A DNA stretch of 38,013 bases from an uncultured Acidobacteriaceae bacterium (GCA_903911925.1 CAIWFH010000028.1:1-38013), one strand, 5' to 3'; positions 8,202 to 17,791 are shown, counted from the first letter of the stretch. Translations and numbers: made by a program. The notes: generated by a model from the letters alone, not told the origin.

Positions 8202-9500
8202 TGTCCGCCGACAAGCTCGAAAGCCCCGCGCATTCAACTCAGGATCGTCATTTTCTCGGCATGCCCCTGGTTCTGCTTGGCGGCTACATCGCCATTGTCT
8301 TCTGCATGACCGGCGACGGCATCGAACAGGTGTTCCTCGCCAAGTACCTGGTCAAGCTCGGCTTCAGCGTCGCCAACGAGGCACTCGTCTTCACGGTCTA
8401 CGGCGCCACGGCTGCGCTCTCCAGCTGGCTCTCCGGCGTGCTGGCCGATGTCTTCTCGCCGCGTCGCATCATGCTGCTCGGCGTTGGCTGGTGGCTCATC
8501 TTCCATGTGCTGTTTCTCAGCGTGGGACTCACCCTCCACAGCCTGCCCCCTGACATTGCTTTTCTACGGTATCCGCGGCTTCGCTTATCCCATGTTCTTC
8601 TACGGCTTCTTCGTTTGGGTGGTGCAGCGGAGCCGCCCGCACGAGCTCGCCAGCGCCATCGGCTGGACATGGAGCATGTTCACCATCGGCTACGGCATCG
8701 TCGGCTCGTACCTGCCCAGCTTTACCATTCCCTGGATCGGCTACATGGGCACGCTCTGGATGTCGATGGCCTGGGTGCTTGTGGGCGGGCTGCTGATCTA
8801 CTTCTATACCGGCGGTGTAGCGGCCACGCCCAACGCGGCGCTTCTGCGCGGCGACACCAGCCGCTTTGCCGAGATCGGCAAGTGCGTCACGCTCATCTTC
8901 CACAACAAGAACATCGCCCTCGCGCTCGTCACCCGCATCATCTGCAACCTCTCGCTGTTTGGTTTCCCGGTGATCATGCCGCTGTTTTATACCTCGCCGG
9001 AGATCGGTTTCAGCATGCCCGAATGGGCGCGCATCTGGGGAACGTTCTTCCTGGTGCAGCCAGTCACCAACGTGGTCTGGGGCCTGGTGGGCGACCGCAT
9101 CGGATGGATGCGCCAGATGCGTTGGGTTGGCTTTGTGGGCTGCGGCACGGCCACGCTGTGTTTCTACTGGACGCCGCTGCGCTTCCCGCACAACACGCTT
9201 GCCGCCACCATCGCTGCGCTCTTCTTTGCCTTTACCATCACTTCATTCGTCCCCATGGGCGCTATCTTCCCCATGATGGAGCCAGAACACAAAGGTGCCG
9301 CGGTCAGCGTGCAGAACCTGGGCGGCGGCCTGGCCAACTTTGGCGGCCCCGTGCTGGCTGCACTCATCCTGCCCTTCTGGGGAATCGCCGGAGTGGTAGT
9401 GACTTACGGCGTGCTCTATTTCTTTGCCGCGCTGCTTACGCTCTTCATCCACGTGGATCAGCCCAAAGGCATCTCGGCCGCCTCACTCGCCACGCACTGA
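8201..9500 (+). pseudogene. polyol-permease-family MFS transporter, frameshifted at a C5 run
   Basis: The N-terminal reading (GTG 8201, preceded by AGAGGA) gives MFS helices up to WWLIFHVLFLSVGLTLHSLP and then turns into Arg/His-rich nonsense. The +1 frame continues the protein as LTLLFYGIRGFAYPMFFYGFFVWVVQ and runs to TGA at 9498-9500. Removing one base from the five C at 8546-8550 joins the two exactly (HSLPLTLLFYGIRGF) and yields about 432 residues. The YGIRGFxYP segment and the following AxGWxWSMF helix resemble the RbtT/DalT/CsbX polyol permeases. The one-base overlap with the polyol dehydrogenase supports a polyol substrate. The break may be a sequencing or assembly error, phase variation or a real mutation; the rest of the frame is intact, which argues for an error or a very recent event. 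Confidence 0.85.
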
Positions 9501-9558
9501 AGAGCGGGGAACAGGGAACAGAAAAGGCCCCAAGAGATCCGGCTCGCCACGACGGTAT

Positions 9559-9625
9559 GGGTGCCCCATCTGGGCGCCCTCTGGGCACGACGTTTTTGTT
9601 CTTGTCGCAGGGGTGGGAATGCATG
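9559..9625 (+). repeat. GGGTGCCCC-head repeat, copy 2 (longer, imperfect)
   Basis: It begins GGGTGCCCCATCTGGGCGCC and ends GGGTGGGAATGC. The head and the GTGGGA tail match the other copies, while the middle is a longer, poorly paired stretch. It lies between the transporter and the bidirectional terminator at 9647. Confidence 0.5.
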
Positions 9626-9646
9626 AACCCCGACCAACCCGCTAAC

Positions 9647-9674
9647 GACAAAGGCCCCGCAAAGGGGCTTTGTC
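9647..9674. terminator. bidirectional hairpin between convergent genes
   Basis: GACAAAGGCCCC-GCAAA-GGGGCTTTGTC forms an 11-bp stem with one bulged G. It lies between the convergent ends of the MFS gene (+) and the heme A synthase gene (-). There is no long T run on either side, so it may be a weak or Rho-assisted end. Confidence 0.6.
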
Positions 9675-9693
9675 GCTAACTCCGCCAACTGCG

Positions 9694-10653
9694 CTAACTC
9701 GCTTCCTTCGGCTGCAGCACCAGCCTCGCCGTCAGCACCACCAGCGCGGCCCACAAAGAATCCGCGGCCAGCAGGTGCGTCACCTGCACCCACAACGGCG
9801 CAAGCAGCACCACGTCGAGCAAGCCGAGCGCGTACACCGCGGCCAACAGCAAAAGCACTCCAGCGCAAAGGCTGCGATTGTCCCAGTGCGTCTTGTGTTG
9901 CGCGGCGCGCACCAGCAGCCAGATAAGGACAATGCTAGCCAGGAAAGCAATGGCCGGATGCGTCCAGCGCCAGCGCACCAGCCAGCCGCTGGTGACACTG
10001 AAGTCCTGCGCCAGCGCCAGGCCCAGCGACGACGCAGGGAAGAGCGTATCGCCCAGCGCTGCCAGCGACCCGGTAACGCCGACGATCATCACCACCACCA
10101 CGCCCACAACCGCGCCGATGGGTGCAACCAGGCGCACGCTCCCTCGCATGTAGCCCTTGCTGCGGCTGAGCAGATGTGCGGTGAGCGTAATCGCCGCCAG
10201 CAGCAGCAGCGTGTTGGTGAGGTGCAGCGCTAGGAACGCGGGCCGCATGGGCGACTGGCTCTGCGCCGTGTAACCGAGCTTGACCAGCAGCGCTCCCAGA
10301 ATAGCCTCAACCAGCGTAAGCGCCACTGAGGTCACAGCCATTGCACGTGCCAGGTGCCCGCGTACCGTTCCGGCAAAGGTCCACACCAGTAGGCCGACAA
10401 CGGCGAACAGCGACAGCCCGCTGGTAATGCGATGGGTGAACTCGATAAGCGTGTTCACGCTGGCCGAATGCTGCATCACGGTGCCGTTGCACAGCGGCCA
10501 GTGGTTGCCGCACCCCGCTCCGGAGCCGGTTGCGCGCACCAGCGTGCCCCACAAAATAACGGCAATGAAGTAGGCCAGCACGCCCCACGCAAAGCGGCGG
10601 AGAGCAGGCGAGGGAAGAGTTGTTGCGGTTTCGGGTGCCACGGAAGTAGACAT
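9694..10653 (-). CDS. ctaA: heme A synthase (COX15/CtaA family)
   Basis: Inner-membrane protein of about 319 residues with eight predicted helices in two related halves. It oxidises the C8 methyl of heme O to a formyl group to make heme A for aa3-type oxidases. The first half has GTLVRATGSGAGCGNHWPLCNG, with the two extracellular Cys of the family, and EFTHRITSGLS with a heme-binding His. The second half has WRWTHPAIAFLAS and VQVTHLLAADSLWAA with the matching His residues. The ATG at 10653 has GGAG 9 bases upstream; an ATG at 10668 is an alternative, while a reading from 10755 would begin inside a terminator hairpin. There is no protoheme farnesyltransferase or oxidase gene beside it in the window. 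Confidence 0.9.
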   Translation of the reverse strand: MSTSVAPETATTLPSPALRRFAWGVLAYFIAVILWGTLVRATGSGAGCGNHWPLCNGTVMQHSASVNTLIEFTHRITSGLSLFAVVGLLVWTFAGTVRGHLARAMAVTSVALTLVEAILGALLVKLGYTAQSQSPMRPAFLALHLTNTLLLLAAITLTAHLLSRSKGYMRGSVRLVAPIGAVVGVVVVMIVGVTGSLAALGDTLFPASSLGLALAQDFSVTSGWLVRWRWTHPAIAFLASIVLIWLLVRAAQHKTHWDNRSLCAGVLLLLAAVYALGLLDVVLLAPLWVQVTHLLAADSLWAALVVLTARLVLQPKEAS

Positions 10654-10736
10654 AGAGGAAGACTCCATACGGAACCCACCAGTGTAGAACACGGGCCCGG
10701 CCAAATGCCGTCGAAATTGAGGAAGCCCAGGAAGCA

Positions 10737-10768
10737 GCAAGGCCTCCCGGGACACCGGGAGGCCTTGC
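10737..10768. terminator. hairpin terminator after acetate kinase
   Basis: GCAAGGCCTCCCGG-GACA-CCGGGAGGCCTTGC is a perfect 14-bp stem with a 4-base loop, placed 26 bp after the acetate kinase stop. Only a weak T-rich stretch follows, but the stem is very stable. It separates acetate kinase from heme A synthase, so the two are not simply cotranscribed. Confidence 0.75.
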
Positions 10769-10794
10769 CGTTGACTAGAAAGCCGCGCTGGTTT

Positions 10795-11991
10795 TTACTT
10801 TCCCAGCAGCCTTGCCACGTGGTTGACGATGATCAGGTCTTCCAACGGCGGAATCACCCGCACAGTGACCTTTGAGTTGGCAGCCGAAATTATGGCTTCG
10901 CCACGGACGTTGTTGCGCCCTGCATCAACGATGATTCCCAGAGCGTCCAGGTTTGCGCAGATCTCGGCACGGGCAGCGATGTCGTTTTCGCCAATGCCGC
11001 CAGTGAAGACCAGCATGTCAAGCCCGTTCAATTCGGCCACATAGCTGCCGATCCAGCGAGCGATGGTCCAGGTGAATTTGTCCACTGCGAGCCGCGCCTT
11101 GGCATTGCCCGCCTTGATGGCGTCGCGCAGGTCCCTCATATCATTCGAGAGCTCGCTCACGCCCAGCAGGCCGGACTTCTTGCTCACCACGGTTTCAAGC
11201 TTGTCGGCGGCTTCCAGGGTGTTGGGCGTGGTCTTGGCGATTTCTTTCAAAATAAAAATCAGCACGCCGGGATCGATGTCACCGGTCCTCGACCCGCTGA
11301 TGATTCCGCTGGTCGGCGTAAGCGCCATTGAAGTGTCGAGGCACTTGCCGTCGCGGATGGCGGAGATGGAGGCGCCATTGCCGAGATGGGCCACAATCAG
11401 CTTCTCCGGCACATTGGGCTCCAACTGGTGAATGATCGACTCGTACGATATACCGTGATAGCCGTAGCGCCGCACGCCCATGTTCACGTACTCCGTGGGG
11501 ATGGGCATGTGCTTGGCCACTTCCGGCAGCGTGCGATGGAAGTAGGTGTCGAGAATAGCGAAATTCGGCAGGCCCGGAAACAGCTTGAGCGCCTCGCGCA
11601 TGATGTAGACGGCGATGGGCGTGTGCAGCGGCGCAAGCGCCGAGTAACTCTCGATCTCGTCGATCAGTTTGGGCGTGATGAGTTGGTTCTCGGTGATGGT
11701 TGGGCCGCCACAGACGGTGCGATGGCCAATGGCCAGCGGCGCAGGAAAATCGCCGGAGTGCAAAGCGTCGGCGACCATCTTGAAGGCCACGGCGCGGGTG
11801 GGCACGGCCGGGGTCTGGTCAACGAGCTTTTTGCCGTTGGCGTCCTTGATCCAGAACTTGCCCAGATCGGTGCCGATGCCGTCGACCGCGCCCTCAAAGA
11901 GTCTGGTCCGTTCGCCGTTGCCGGCTTCATAAACTGAAAACTTGATGGAAGAAGAACCGCTATTCAAAACCAGTACAGGCAAAGAAGACAT
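10795..11991 (-). CDS. ackA: acetate kinase
   Basis: A 398-residue cytoplasmic ASKHA-fold kinase that interconverts acetyl-phosphate + ADP and acetate + ATP. It opens with PVLVLNSGSSSIKFSV, the N-terminal acetate kinase signature, and carries GHRTVCGG, FAILDTYFHRTLP, YGYHGISYESI (the second signature region), VAHLGNGASISAI and FTGGIGEND near the C terminus. The length is that of the family. I start at the ATG at 11991, which has GAGG 10 bases upstream; a TTG reading from 12006 adds only five residues. It lies about 100 bp downstream of phosphoketolase on the same strand, which supplies acetyl-phosphate, so it would recover ATP from that reaction. Confidence 0.97.
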   Translation of the reverse strand: MSSLPVLVLNSGSSSIKFSVYEAGNGERTRLFEGAVDGIGTDLGKFWIKDANGKKLVDQTPAVPTRAVAFKMVADALHSGDFPAPLAIGHRTVCGGPTITENQLITPKLIDEIESYSALAPLHTPIAVYIMREALKLFPGLPNFAILDTYFHRTLPEVAKHMPIPTEYVNMGVRRYGYHGISYESIIHQLEPNVPEKLIVAHLGNGASISAIRDGKCLDTSMALTPTSGIISGSRTGDIDPGVLIFILKEIAKTTPNTLEAADKLETVVSKKSGLLGVSELSNDMRDLRDAIKAGNAKARLAVDKFTWTIARWIGSYVAELNGLDMLVFTGGIGENDIAARAEICANLDALGIIVDAGRNNVRGEAIISAANSKVTVRVIPPLEDLIIVNHVARLLGK

Positions 11992-12044
11992 GAATGAAAA
12001 CCTCAAAGAGTTGTAGCTGAGCGAGTCAGCGAGTTAGTAAGTCA

Positions 12045-12083
12045 GCTGGGTGCCCCTGGTCCCGATTTTGGGACCGGGGATAC
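12045..12083 (+). repeat. GGGTGCCCC-head hairpin repeat, copy 3, between phosphoketolase and acetate kinase
   Basis: GCTGGGTGCCCC is followed by CCCTGGTCCC-GATTTT-GGGACCGGGG and GATAC. The stem differs from that of copy 1 but has changed on both arms, so pairing is kept, and the GATTTT loop is identical. In the transcript from the minus strand it would fold 8 bases after the phosphoketolase stop and might reduce read-through into acetate kinase. Confidence 0.7.
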
Positions 12084-12090
12084 TAGAAGG

Positions 12091-14496
12091 TTAGTTCATC
12101 GGCCAGCGCCAGTCCCGAATTTCGGGCAGGTCGTCGCCGTTTTCCGCCACATAGAGCTTGTGTCTCTGGATGTTCTCGGAGTACCACTGTTCGGCCGCAT
12201 CCGCCTGCGCCGCCATCCGCGGCACGCGCTTGATTGCGTCCAGCGCCAGTTGAAAGCGGTCAATGTTGTTGAGCACGCACATGTCGAAGGGGGTGGTCGT
12301 AGTGCCCTCTTCCTTGTAGCCGCGCACGTGAATGTTGTCGTGGTTGTGCCGGCGATAAGTGAGCCGGTGAATCACCGATGGATAACCGTGGAAAGCAAAC
12401 ACCACCGGCGTTGCGGCCGGGAACAACTGGTCGTATTCCTCGTCTGGCAACCCATGCGGATGTTCGGAAGGAGGTTGCAGCGCCATCAGGTCCACCACGT
12501 TCACCACGCGAATGCGCAGGTCGGGCAACCGGCCACGAAGCAGGCTCACAGCGGCCAGCGCTTCCGATGTGGGCACGTCGCCGCAGCAGGCCATCACTAC
12601 ATCGGGATTGCCCGCATCATTCGAGGCCCACGGCCATGCGCCGAGCCCGGTAGTGCAATGCGCCACGGCCTCGTCAATCGTCAGCCACTGGGGCGCAGGC
12701 TGTTTGCCGGCGACAATCAGATTGATGTAATTTCTGCTGCGCAGGCAATGGTCAGAAACCGAGAGCAAGGTGTTGGCGTCGGGCGGAAGATAGATGCGCA
12801 CCACGTCGGCCTTTTTATTTAACAAGTGGTCGATGAAGCCGGGGTCCTGGTGGCTGAACCCGTTGTGATCTTGCCGCCAAACCAGCGAACTCAACAGGTA
12901 ATTCAAAGAAGCAATCGGTTTCCGCCAGGGGATTTTTCGCGTCACCTTCAGCCACTTCGCGTGCTGGTTCACCATCGAGTCGATGATGTGGATGAAGGCC
13001 TCATAGCAGTTGAAAAATCCGTGCCGCCCGGTAAGCAGGTAACCTTCAAGCCAGCCCTGGCACATGTGCTCGCTGAGGATTTCCATCACTCGGCCAGTCT
13101 CTGAAAGGTTCTCGTCCACCGGAAGCGTCGTGGCCATCCATGCCTTGCCGGTGCCGGTAATCACATCATCCAGGCGGTTCGACGCCGTTTCGTCGGGGCC
13201 GAAGACACGGAAGTTCTTCTGCGCCATGTTGGCCTGCATCACGGCGTGCAGAAGCCGGCCCATAATGCGCGTGGACTCGGCATCAACCTGGCCGCGTCCC
13301 TCAATCTTCACCGCGAAATCGCGGAAGTTCGGCACGTTGAGCGGCACAAGCGACTGCCCGCCGTTGGAGTGGGCATTCATGCCCATCCGCCGCCGTCCCT
13401 TGGGCGCAATGTCGGCCAGCTCTGCGCGAAACGCACCCTTCTCGTCGAATAGTTCTTCCGGCTTGTAGCTGCGCATCCAGTCTTCAAGCAGCCGCAGATG
13501 GTCAGGCTTCTCTCGCAGCTCGGCAAAAGGTACCTGGTGAGCGCGCCAGGTATTCTCCACCGGCTTGCCATCGACAAACTTCGGCCCTGTCCAGCCCTTG
13601 GGCGTGCGCATAATCAGCATCGGCCACGCCGGGCGCTCCGTCGAACCACCCACGCGCGCAGCCTTCTGGATTGCGGCAATCCGGTCCAGCATGGTGTCAA
13701 ACACTGCGGCAGCCTGCTGATGCATCACCGTCGGATCGTCGCCCTCCAGCGTGAACGGTTCATAGCCGTAGCCGCGCATCAGGCTTTCGAGTTCCGCATG
13801 CGGAATCCGTGCCAGAATCGTCGGGTTCGCAATCTTGTACCCGTTCAAATGCAAAATGGGCAGCACCGCGCCATCGGTCAGCGGGTTGAGAAACTTGTTC
13901 CCATGCCAGCTTGTGGCCAGCGGTCCTGTCTCCGCTTCGCCGTCGCCCACCACGCAGGCCACAATCAGGTTGGGATTATCGAAGGCCGCTCCGTAAGCGT
14001 GCACCAGCGAGTACCCCAATTCGCCGCCTTCGTGAATCGATCCCGGAGTCTCCGGCGCCACGTGGCTGGGAATGCCGTAAGGCCAACTGAACTGCCGGAA
14101 CAGCCGCTTGATGCCATCGCGGTTCTGTTCGATGTGCGGATAGATCTCGGTGTACGAGCCTTCGAGGTAGGTGTTTGCCACCAGGCCTGGGCCGCCGTGT
14201 CCTGGGCCAATCACGTAGAGCATGTCCAGGTCGCGTTCGCGAATCAGCCGGTTCCAGTGAACGTAAAGGAAGTTGAGTCCCGGCGTGGTGCCCCAATGGC
14301 CCAAAAGGCGCGGCTTTACGTCGTCCAGAGTCAGCGGCCGTTCCAGCAGGGGGTTGTCTTTCAAATAAATTTGGCCAACCGAGAGATAATTGGCCGCGCG
14401 CCAGTAGGCGTTCATCCTGGCCAACTCTTCAGGGCTCAGCGGACCGCTGCTTGCTTCTCTAGCAGTCGTCTCTTCAGTTAGGGATGCTTCGCGCAT
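12091..14496 (-). CDS. xfp: phosphoketolase (xylulose-5-phosphate/fructose-6-phosphate)
   Basis: An 801-residue ThDP-dependent cytoplasmic enzyme that cleaves xylulose-5-phosphate (and in many cases fructose-6-phosphate) with phosphate to acetyl-phosphate and glyceraldehyde-3-phosphate (or erythrose-4-phosphate). Visible motifs are [24 protein letters not shown] (about 95-104), [21 protein letters not shown], the ThDP pocket GDGEAETGP (about 184-192) followed by [20 protein letters not shown], and the C-terminal [13 protein letters not shown] and [15 protein letters not shown] segments. The length is typical. I choose the ATG at 14496, which has GAGGT 7 bases upstream; a GTG reading from 14574 adds 26 residues without family resemblance. 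It is followed by acetate kinase and could be the lower part of the pentose/polyol route. Confidence 0.96.
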   Translation of the reverse strand: MREASLTEETTAREASSGPLSPEELARMNAYWRAANYLSVGQIYLKDNPLLERPLTLDDVKPRLLGHWGTTPGLNFLYVHWNRLIRERDLDMLYVIGPGHGGPGLVANTYLEGSYTEIYPHIEQNRDGIKRLFRQFSWPYGIPSHVAPETPGSIHEGGELGYSLVHAYGAAFDNPNLIVACVVGDGEAETGPLATSWHGNKFLNPLTDGAVLPILHLNGYKIANPTILARIPHAELESLMRGYGYEPFTLEGDDPTVMHQQAAAVFDTMLDRIAAIQKAARVGGSTERPAWPMLIMRTPKGWTGPKFVDGKPVENTWRAHQVPFAELREKPDHLRLLEDWMRSYKPEELFDEKGAFRAELADIAPKGRRRMGMNAHSNGGQSLVPLNVPNFRDFAVKIEGRGQVDAESTRIMGRLLHAVMQANMAQKNFRVFGPDETASNRLDDVITGTGKAWMATTLPVDENLSETGRVMEILSEHMCQGWLEGYLLTGRHGFFNCYEAFIHIIDSMVNQHAKWLKVTRKIPWRKPIASLNYLLSSLVWRQDHNGFSHQDPGFIDHLLNKKADVVRIYLPPDANTLLSVSDHCLRSRNYINLIVAGKQPAPQWLTIDEAVAHCTTGLGAWPWASNDAGNPDVVMACCGDVPTSEALAAVSLLRGRLPDLRIRVVNVVDLMALQPPSEHPHGLPDEEYDQLFPAATPVVFAFHGYPSVIHRLTYRRHNHDNIHVRGYKEEGTTTTPFDMCVLNNIDRFQLALDAIKRVPRMAAQADAAEQWYSENIQRHKLYVAENGDDLPEIRDWRWPMN

Positions 14497-14746
14497 AATG
14501 TACCTCGCATGGGAGGTTACGTGATTCAAAAAGCCTACCAGCCGCGGGTTAGAGCCGGGGGTGATTGAAGTCACAGTTAGATGAAACGTAAGTCCACGTT
14601 GTGGGATTGAACTCCGCCGCCAACATTGTCCATCAAAGACCGCTTTGCAGGATGTTCCCGATCGGTCTTGACACTCGGTCCCTTCCGGGGTTCAATCGAG
14701 TGCTCTCAGCAAAGGGGGATACTAATCTCGATTCACCGGGGTTGAC

Positions 14747-16585
14747 CTACCTGCCCTCAACCGGCACCGGAACTTCAAGCGATCCGGCGTGTCCTGAGTT
14801 GATGTCGCGCAGCGCGATGCGCAGGTACACCGGTTCCCTTGGCAGATCGAGCGCCAGGCGCAGCGGGATGCCTGCCGACTGGGCGTGGATATAGCCCTCC
14901 GGTTTCAGAGTGAGTTCGAGTGCCTGGTCGAGGAAATTTACGCGTTTGCCTTCGCGGTCGTAGGCAACCAGCGTGGTTTCAATATTGCCCTGCCGCGTGC
15001 CATCCGGCGCCGAACCGAACGAGAGTCCGCCGGTATCGACGTGCAGGTCCACGATGGCGTGCCGGGCGGGCTTCCTGATCTTCACAGCGTCCGCGCCAGC
15101 CGGCCCTTCAGGTAATTTTTGGCCACTCAATAGTGGATCGCCCGAGTCCAGCACGCGGGCCAGAAAGACAATCTGCGTTGAGGCCGGCGCGCCATGGGCT
15201 GCAATTGCGTCGATCAGGCTGGTTTCGCCGGGACGATGGGCAGACGGTTTGTCGATCAGGTCGTCAAAATAGCCGGCGCGATATTCCAGTTTGAAAGAAG
15301 CGTCATCAATGTGAACTTTGAAGCGGCGGAAGCGTCCGTTCGTCTCTGACCGGGGCACGTAAGCCAGCGTGTAGTAACTCGAACCGTTATCGACGGCGTC
15401 TGTCACCACCTCCTTGAATCCGTTGGTGTTGAAGTACTCCTTGCCGCCGGTTGCCTGTGCCAGTTGTGTCATCGAAACGTGATTTTGGAAATTCCGGCTG
15501 CGGAAGGTGGCGTCCACGCCCGCAAGCCCTCCTGAGGTCCCTGCCGACGCATCGGTATTCTTGCCGATCAGGGCCGCTGTGCTGTCGGCAACGCCGAGGG
15601 ACGGCAGCGTCATCAGGCCGCCTGCATCCACCGGGTAAACCGCCACGCGGGATTCTGAAAGGAGTTCTCCTGTCTCTCGCAAGTCGTTGCTGAAATCTCG
15701 CATCATCGAACCGGCGCTATCCAACTCCACGCCTTCTCCAATCACAATCGGAAACGAACCGGAGAACCAGATGAGATTCTTCCGGCCAGGGATGCCGCTG
15801 AGAAAGCGGGCAAGCTGGCGCATCGCGTCCAGGGTGATGCGAACGCGCGTTTCGGTTTGAAGCGTCGTGTTGTCTTGTTCAAACTGCCTCATTGAGGCGG
15901 CGGCAATCTGGCTCGAAGCTCTGGGGTCCGATCCCATCAGGGTTGAGAGCGGAGGGAGAATTGAGCCGCTTTCGCCGCTGAGAATAACGGACTGCTGGCC
16001 TCCGCCGCTCTGTTTCAAAGCAGCGGCAAGGGTCGCTGGACTTGAGGTGAAGCCGAGCAGCATGTGCAGGCTTGAGCCGAGCGCGAAAACCGCCATCGGT
16101 GCGCCGGGCTGGATTGTAGACGCGTATTCAAGCATGTTGCGCCGGACGTTCATCTGGTTCGACAGAGGCGTGTTCAACCCGTCGAGAAGCAGAATGTTCA
16201 CCGCCGTCGACTCGCTGGCGAGAGGCAGGTTGGTGAAGGTATGCTGCGGCAGGGTGGCCGGAATCATGGCCGGGCGGGAGACTGCAGGATGCGGTTCCGC
16301 GCTGCTGTGCTCCTCAAAAAAGGCGAGCGGCTGCTCATGGCCGTCCTGGAAAACGTGAAACCGCTTCCGGTCGATACCGTGGACAGCGGCGCTCTTTTCC
16401 GTCACCACCACATCGAGCAGCACAAGCCTCGCGCTGGCGTGCAGGGTAGTGCTTGTCTGACCCGCAGCACCGGAATCCCTCACAGCGGCAGTCTGGCCGA
16501 CATTTTGGTTTTGGGTGGCGGAGCCATGAACTGCAGAAAAAATCGTTGCTGCGGCAAGCAAAAGAAAAGAACGCCGGAATCCCAT
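14747..16585 (-). CDS. secreted VWFA-related protein of the acidobacterial type
   Basis: A 612-residue exported protein. A signal peptide (about 1-21, RRSFLLLAAATIFSAVHGSA) precedes a short Gln/Ala/Thr-rich linker. Then comes a VWFA-like domain (about 48-400), with VRLLDVVVTEK-type entry (here ARLVLLDVVVTEK), HVFQDGHEQPLAFFEEHS, and VNILLLDGLNTPLSNQMNVRRNMLEYA. The MIDAS DxSxS of true VWFA is replaced by DGLNT, as in many acidobacterial members. LARFLSGIPGRKNLIWFSGSFP and SSYYTLAYVP are further hallmarks of this family. The C-terminal 200 residues are beta-rich. GAGGA lies 7 bases before the ATG. It lies on the same strand upstream of phosphoketolase with a 250-bp gap that makes cotranscription uncertain. 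Function unknown. Confidence 0.87.
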   Translation of the reverse strand: MGFRRSFLLLAAATIFSAVHGSATQNQNVGQTAAVRDSGAAGQTSTTLHASARLVLLDVVVTEKSAAVHGIDRKRFHVFQDGHEQPLAFFEEHSSAEPHPAVSRPAMIPATLPQHTFTNLPLASESTAVNILLLDGLNTPLSNQMNVRRNMLEYASTIQPGAPMAVFALGSSLHMLLGFTSSPATLAAALKQSGGGQQSVILSGESGSILPPLSTLMGSDPRASSQIAAASMRQFEQDNTTLQTETRVRITLDAMRQLARFLSGIPGRKNLIWFSGSFPIVIGEGVELDSAGSMMRDFSNDLRETGELLSESRVAVYPVDAGGLMTLPSLGVADSTAALIGKNTDASAGTSGGLAGVDATFRSRNFQNHVSMTQLAQATGGKEYFNTNGFKEVVTDAVDNGSSYYTLAYVPRSETNGRFRRFKVHIDDASFKLEYRAGYFDDLIDKPSAHRPGETSLIDAIAAHGAPASTQIVFLARVLDSGDPLLSGQKLPEGPAGADAVKIRKPARHAIVDLHVDTGGLSFGSAPDGTRQGNIETTLVAYDREGKRVNFLDQALELTLKPEGYIHAQSAGIPLRLALDLPREPVYLRIALRDINSGHAGSLEVPVPVEGR

Positions 16586-16658
16586 GATGACTTCCTCAAC
16601 TTACCCGGTAGAGAGAAAAGATGCCTTAATACTGAACCTGACTTTGCCCCCCGCGCAA

Positions 16659-17750
16659 CTAGAAGTACTTTTTGAGTTTCAGAATGCGCGACTCAAAACT
16701 GTACCAAAGCACCGTCGCCACGGCCGTTGTCGCCGCCAGCCGGAACGCCACAATTGCCAGGTTGCCGGTCACGCCATAAGGGCTCAGCTTGTCATCCACC
16801 CAGCCAAAGAAGACAAAAACCATGATGTGGGTCAGGTAAAGGCCGTAGCTGATGCGCCCGTAGAAGGGCAACGGTCCGCGGCGCAGCATAAAGCTCAGTG
16901 GGTTCCGCGAGCCTGTGGTAACCATTGCCGCTGTAATTGCGCCTGCAAAACCCAGGGCGATCGCAGTATCCAGCAGGCTGGTGCCTCCTGCGTAAGTTGC
17001 CGCCGCGCCCATCCCGAGCACAAAGCCCCCAAAACCCACGCCCAGCCAGACTTTGCGGCCCAGCGGGAGCGTGTGCATGCCCAACGCCAGCAGGCTGCCC
17101 AGGGCAATCGCGTCCAGCTTGATCAGCGTATGCGTCGGCAATCCCCACAGCCACATCGGGTTCAAGTGACGCAAGAGCGGGGAGCACGCCAAAGCCGCTC
17201 CCAGAGTGATCGCCAGCATCCAGGGCTGCTTGAGCCAACGCACCAGCGGCGCCCACACAAAGTAGTACTGCTCCTCGATGGCCAGCGCCCAGGTGGGGCC
17301 AAGAACCGCGGGAATGGCTAGATGAAAGAGGTTTTGCACAAAAAAGATGTAAGCCAGCCACGGCGCGGCCTTGATCGCATCCCACGGTTGCGGGCCGATG
17401 AACCACGGCGATTGCCAGTAGCAGACAACCAGCACCAGCACGTATACAGGCCACACGCGCAGCGCCCTGCGCGCATGGAAATTATGAAAGTAGCGCGGCG
17501 TGGTCCTGCTCGTCAGCAGGTTTGAGGTGATCAGAAATCCGCTCATCGCAAAGAAGAGCAGGACCCCGGACCATCCCCAAATCACCGCGCCATACATCCA
17601 CGTCCCCACGAACCGCGGCGAGGAGTGATAGAACACCACTCCCAGAATCGCGAGGCCTCGCAGGCCGTCAAGTTCCGGCAGATAATTGGGCAGCCAGGAT
17701 GGGCGTTGGATAGGCATCGTCATTCGTGCGGTAATTGCTGGGTGCCCCAT
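16659..17750 (-). CDS. acyltransferase-3 family membrane protein (OafA/YrhL type)
   Basis: An integral inner-membrane protein of up to 363 residues with about ten helices. It transfers acyl groups, usually acetyl, to surface sugars or lipids. LDGLRGLAILGVVFYHSS near residues 27-44 carries the catalytic-type His of the family, followed by LLFFAMSGFLITSNLL and an RRALRVWPVYVLVLV segment with the usual Arg pair; WALAIEEQYYFVWAPL and YGLYLTHIMVFVFF are further typical blocks. The first ATG (17750) has AGAGG about 7 bases upstream but lies inside a dispersed repeat head. The ATG at 17723 or 17717 would give a shorter protein starting just before PSWLPNYLPELDG. The substrate cannot be told, and no surface polysaccharide cluster is next to it. 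Confidence 0.88.
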   Translation of the reverse strand: MGHPAITARMTMPIQRPSWLPNYLPELDGLRGLAILGVVFYHSSPRFVGTWMYGAVIWGWSGVLLFFAMSGFLITSNLLTSRTTPRYFHNFHARRALRVWPVYVLVLVVCYWQSPWFIGPQPWDAIKAAPWLAYIFFVQNLFHLAIPAVLGPTWALAIEEQYYFVWAPLVRWLKQPWMLAITLGAALACSPLLRHLNPMWLWGLPTHTLIKLDAIALGSLLALGMHTLPLGRKVWLGVGFGGFVLGMGAAATYAGGTSLLDTAIALGFAGAITAAMVTTGSRNPLSFMLRRGPLPFYGRISYGLYLTHIMVFVFFGWVDDKLSPYGVTGNLAIVAFRLAATTAVATVLWYSFESRILKLKKYF

Positions 17751-17789
17751 CCATTCGCCTCTTTTCTGGCGAATGGGTGGGAAACCACA
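17737..17789 (+). repeat. GGGTGCCCC-head hairpin repeat, copy 4
   Basis: GCTGGGTGCCCCATCCATTC starts the copy. The stem is CCATTCGCC-(loop TCTTTTCT)-GGCGAATGG, and the tail is GTGGGAAACC, the same as copy 1. It overlaps the first possible start codon of the acyltransferase gene and ends just before the proC stop codon. Confidence 0.7.
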
Positions 17790-17791
17790 GG

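Noticed and set aside
6936..8237. Long open frame on the minus strand (about 433 codons) opposite the polyol dehydrogenase
   Set aside because: The + strand frame has clear zinc-site and Rossmann motifs and couples to the next gene. The minus frame has none and covers the repeat at 7025.
8560..9679. Continuation of the transporter in its starting frame to 9679
   Set aside because: After 8550 the translation turns into Arg/His/Ala-rich low-order sequence without membrane helices, while the neighbouring frame continues the transporter. It is the result of the frameshift, not a fused domain.
14640..14730. tRNA-like GGGGTTCAATCGAG stretch upstream of phosphoketolase
   Set aside because: It resembles a T-arm, but no acceptor stem, anticodon arm or D-arm can be folded around it.
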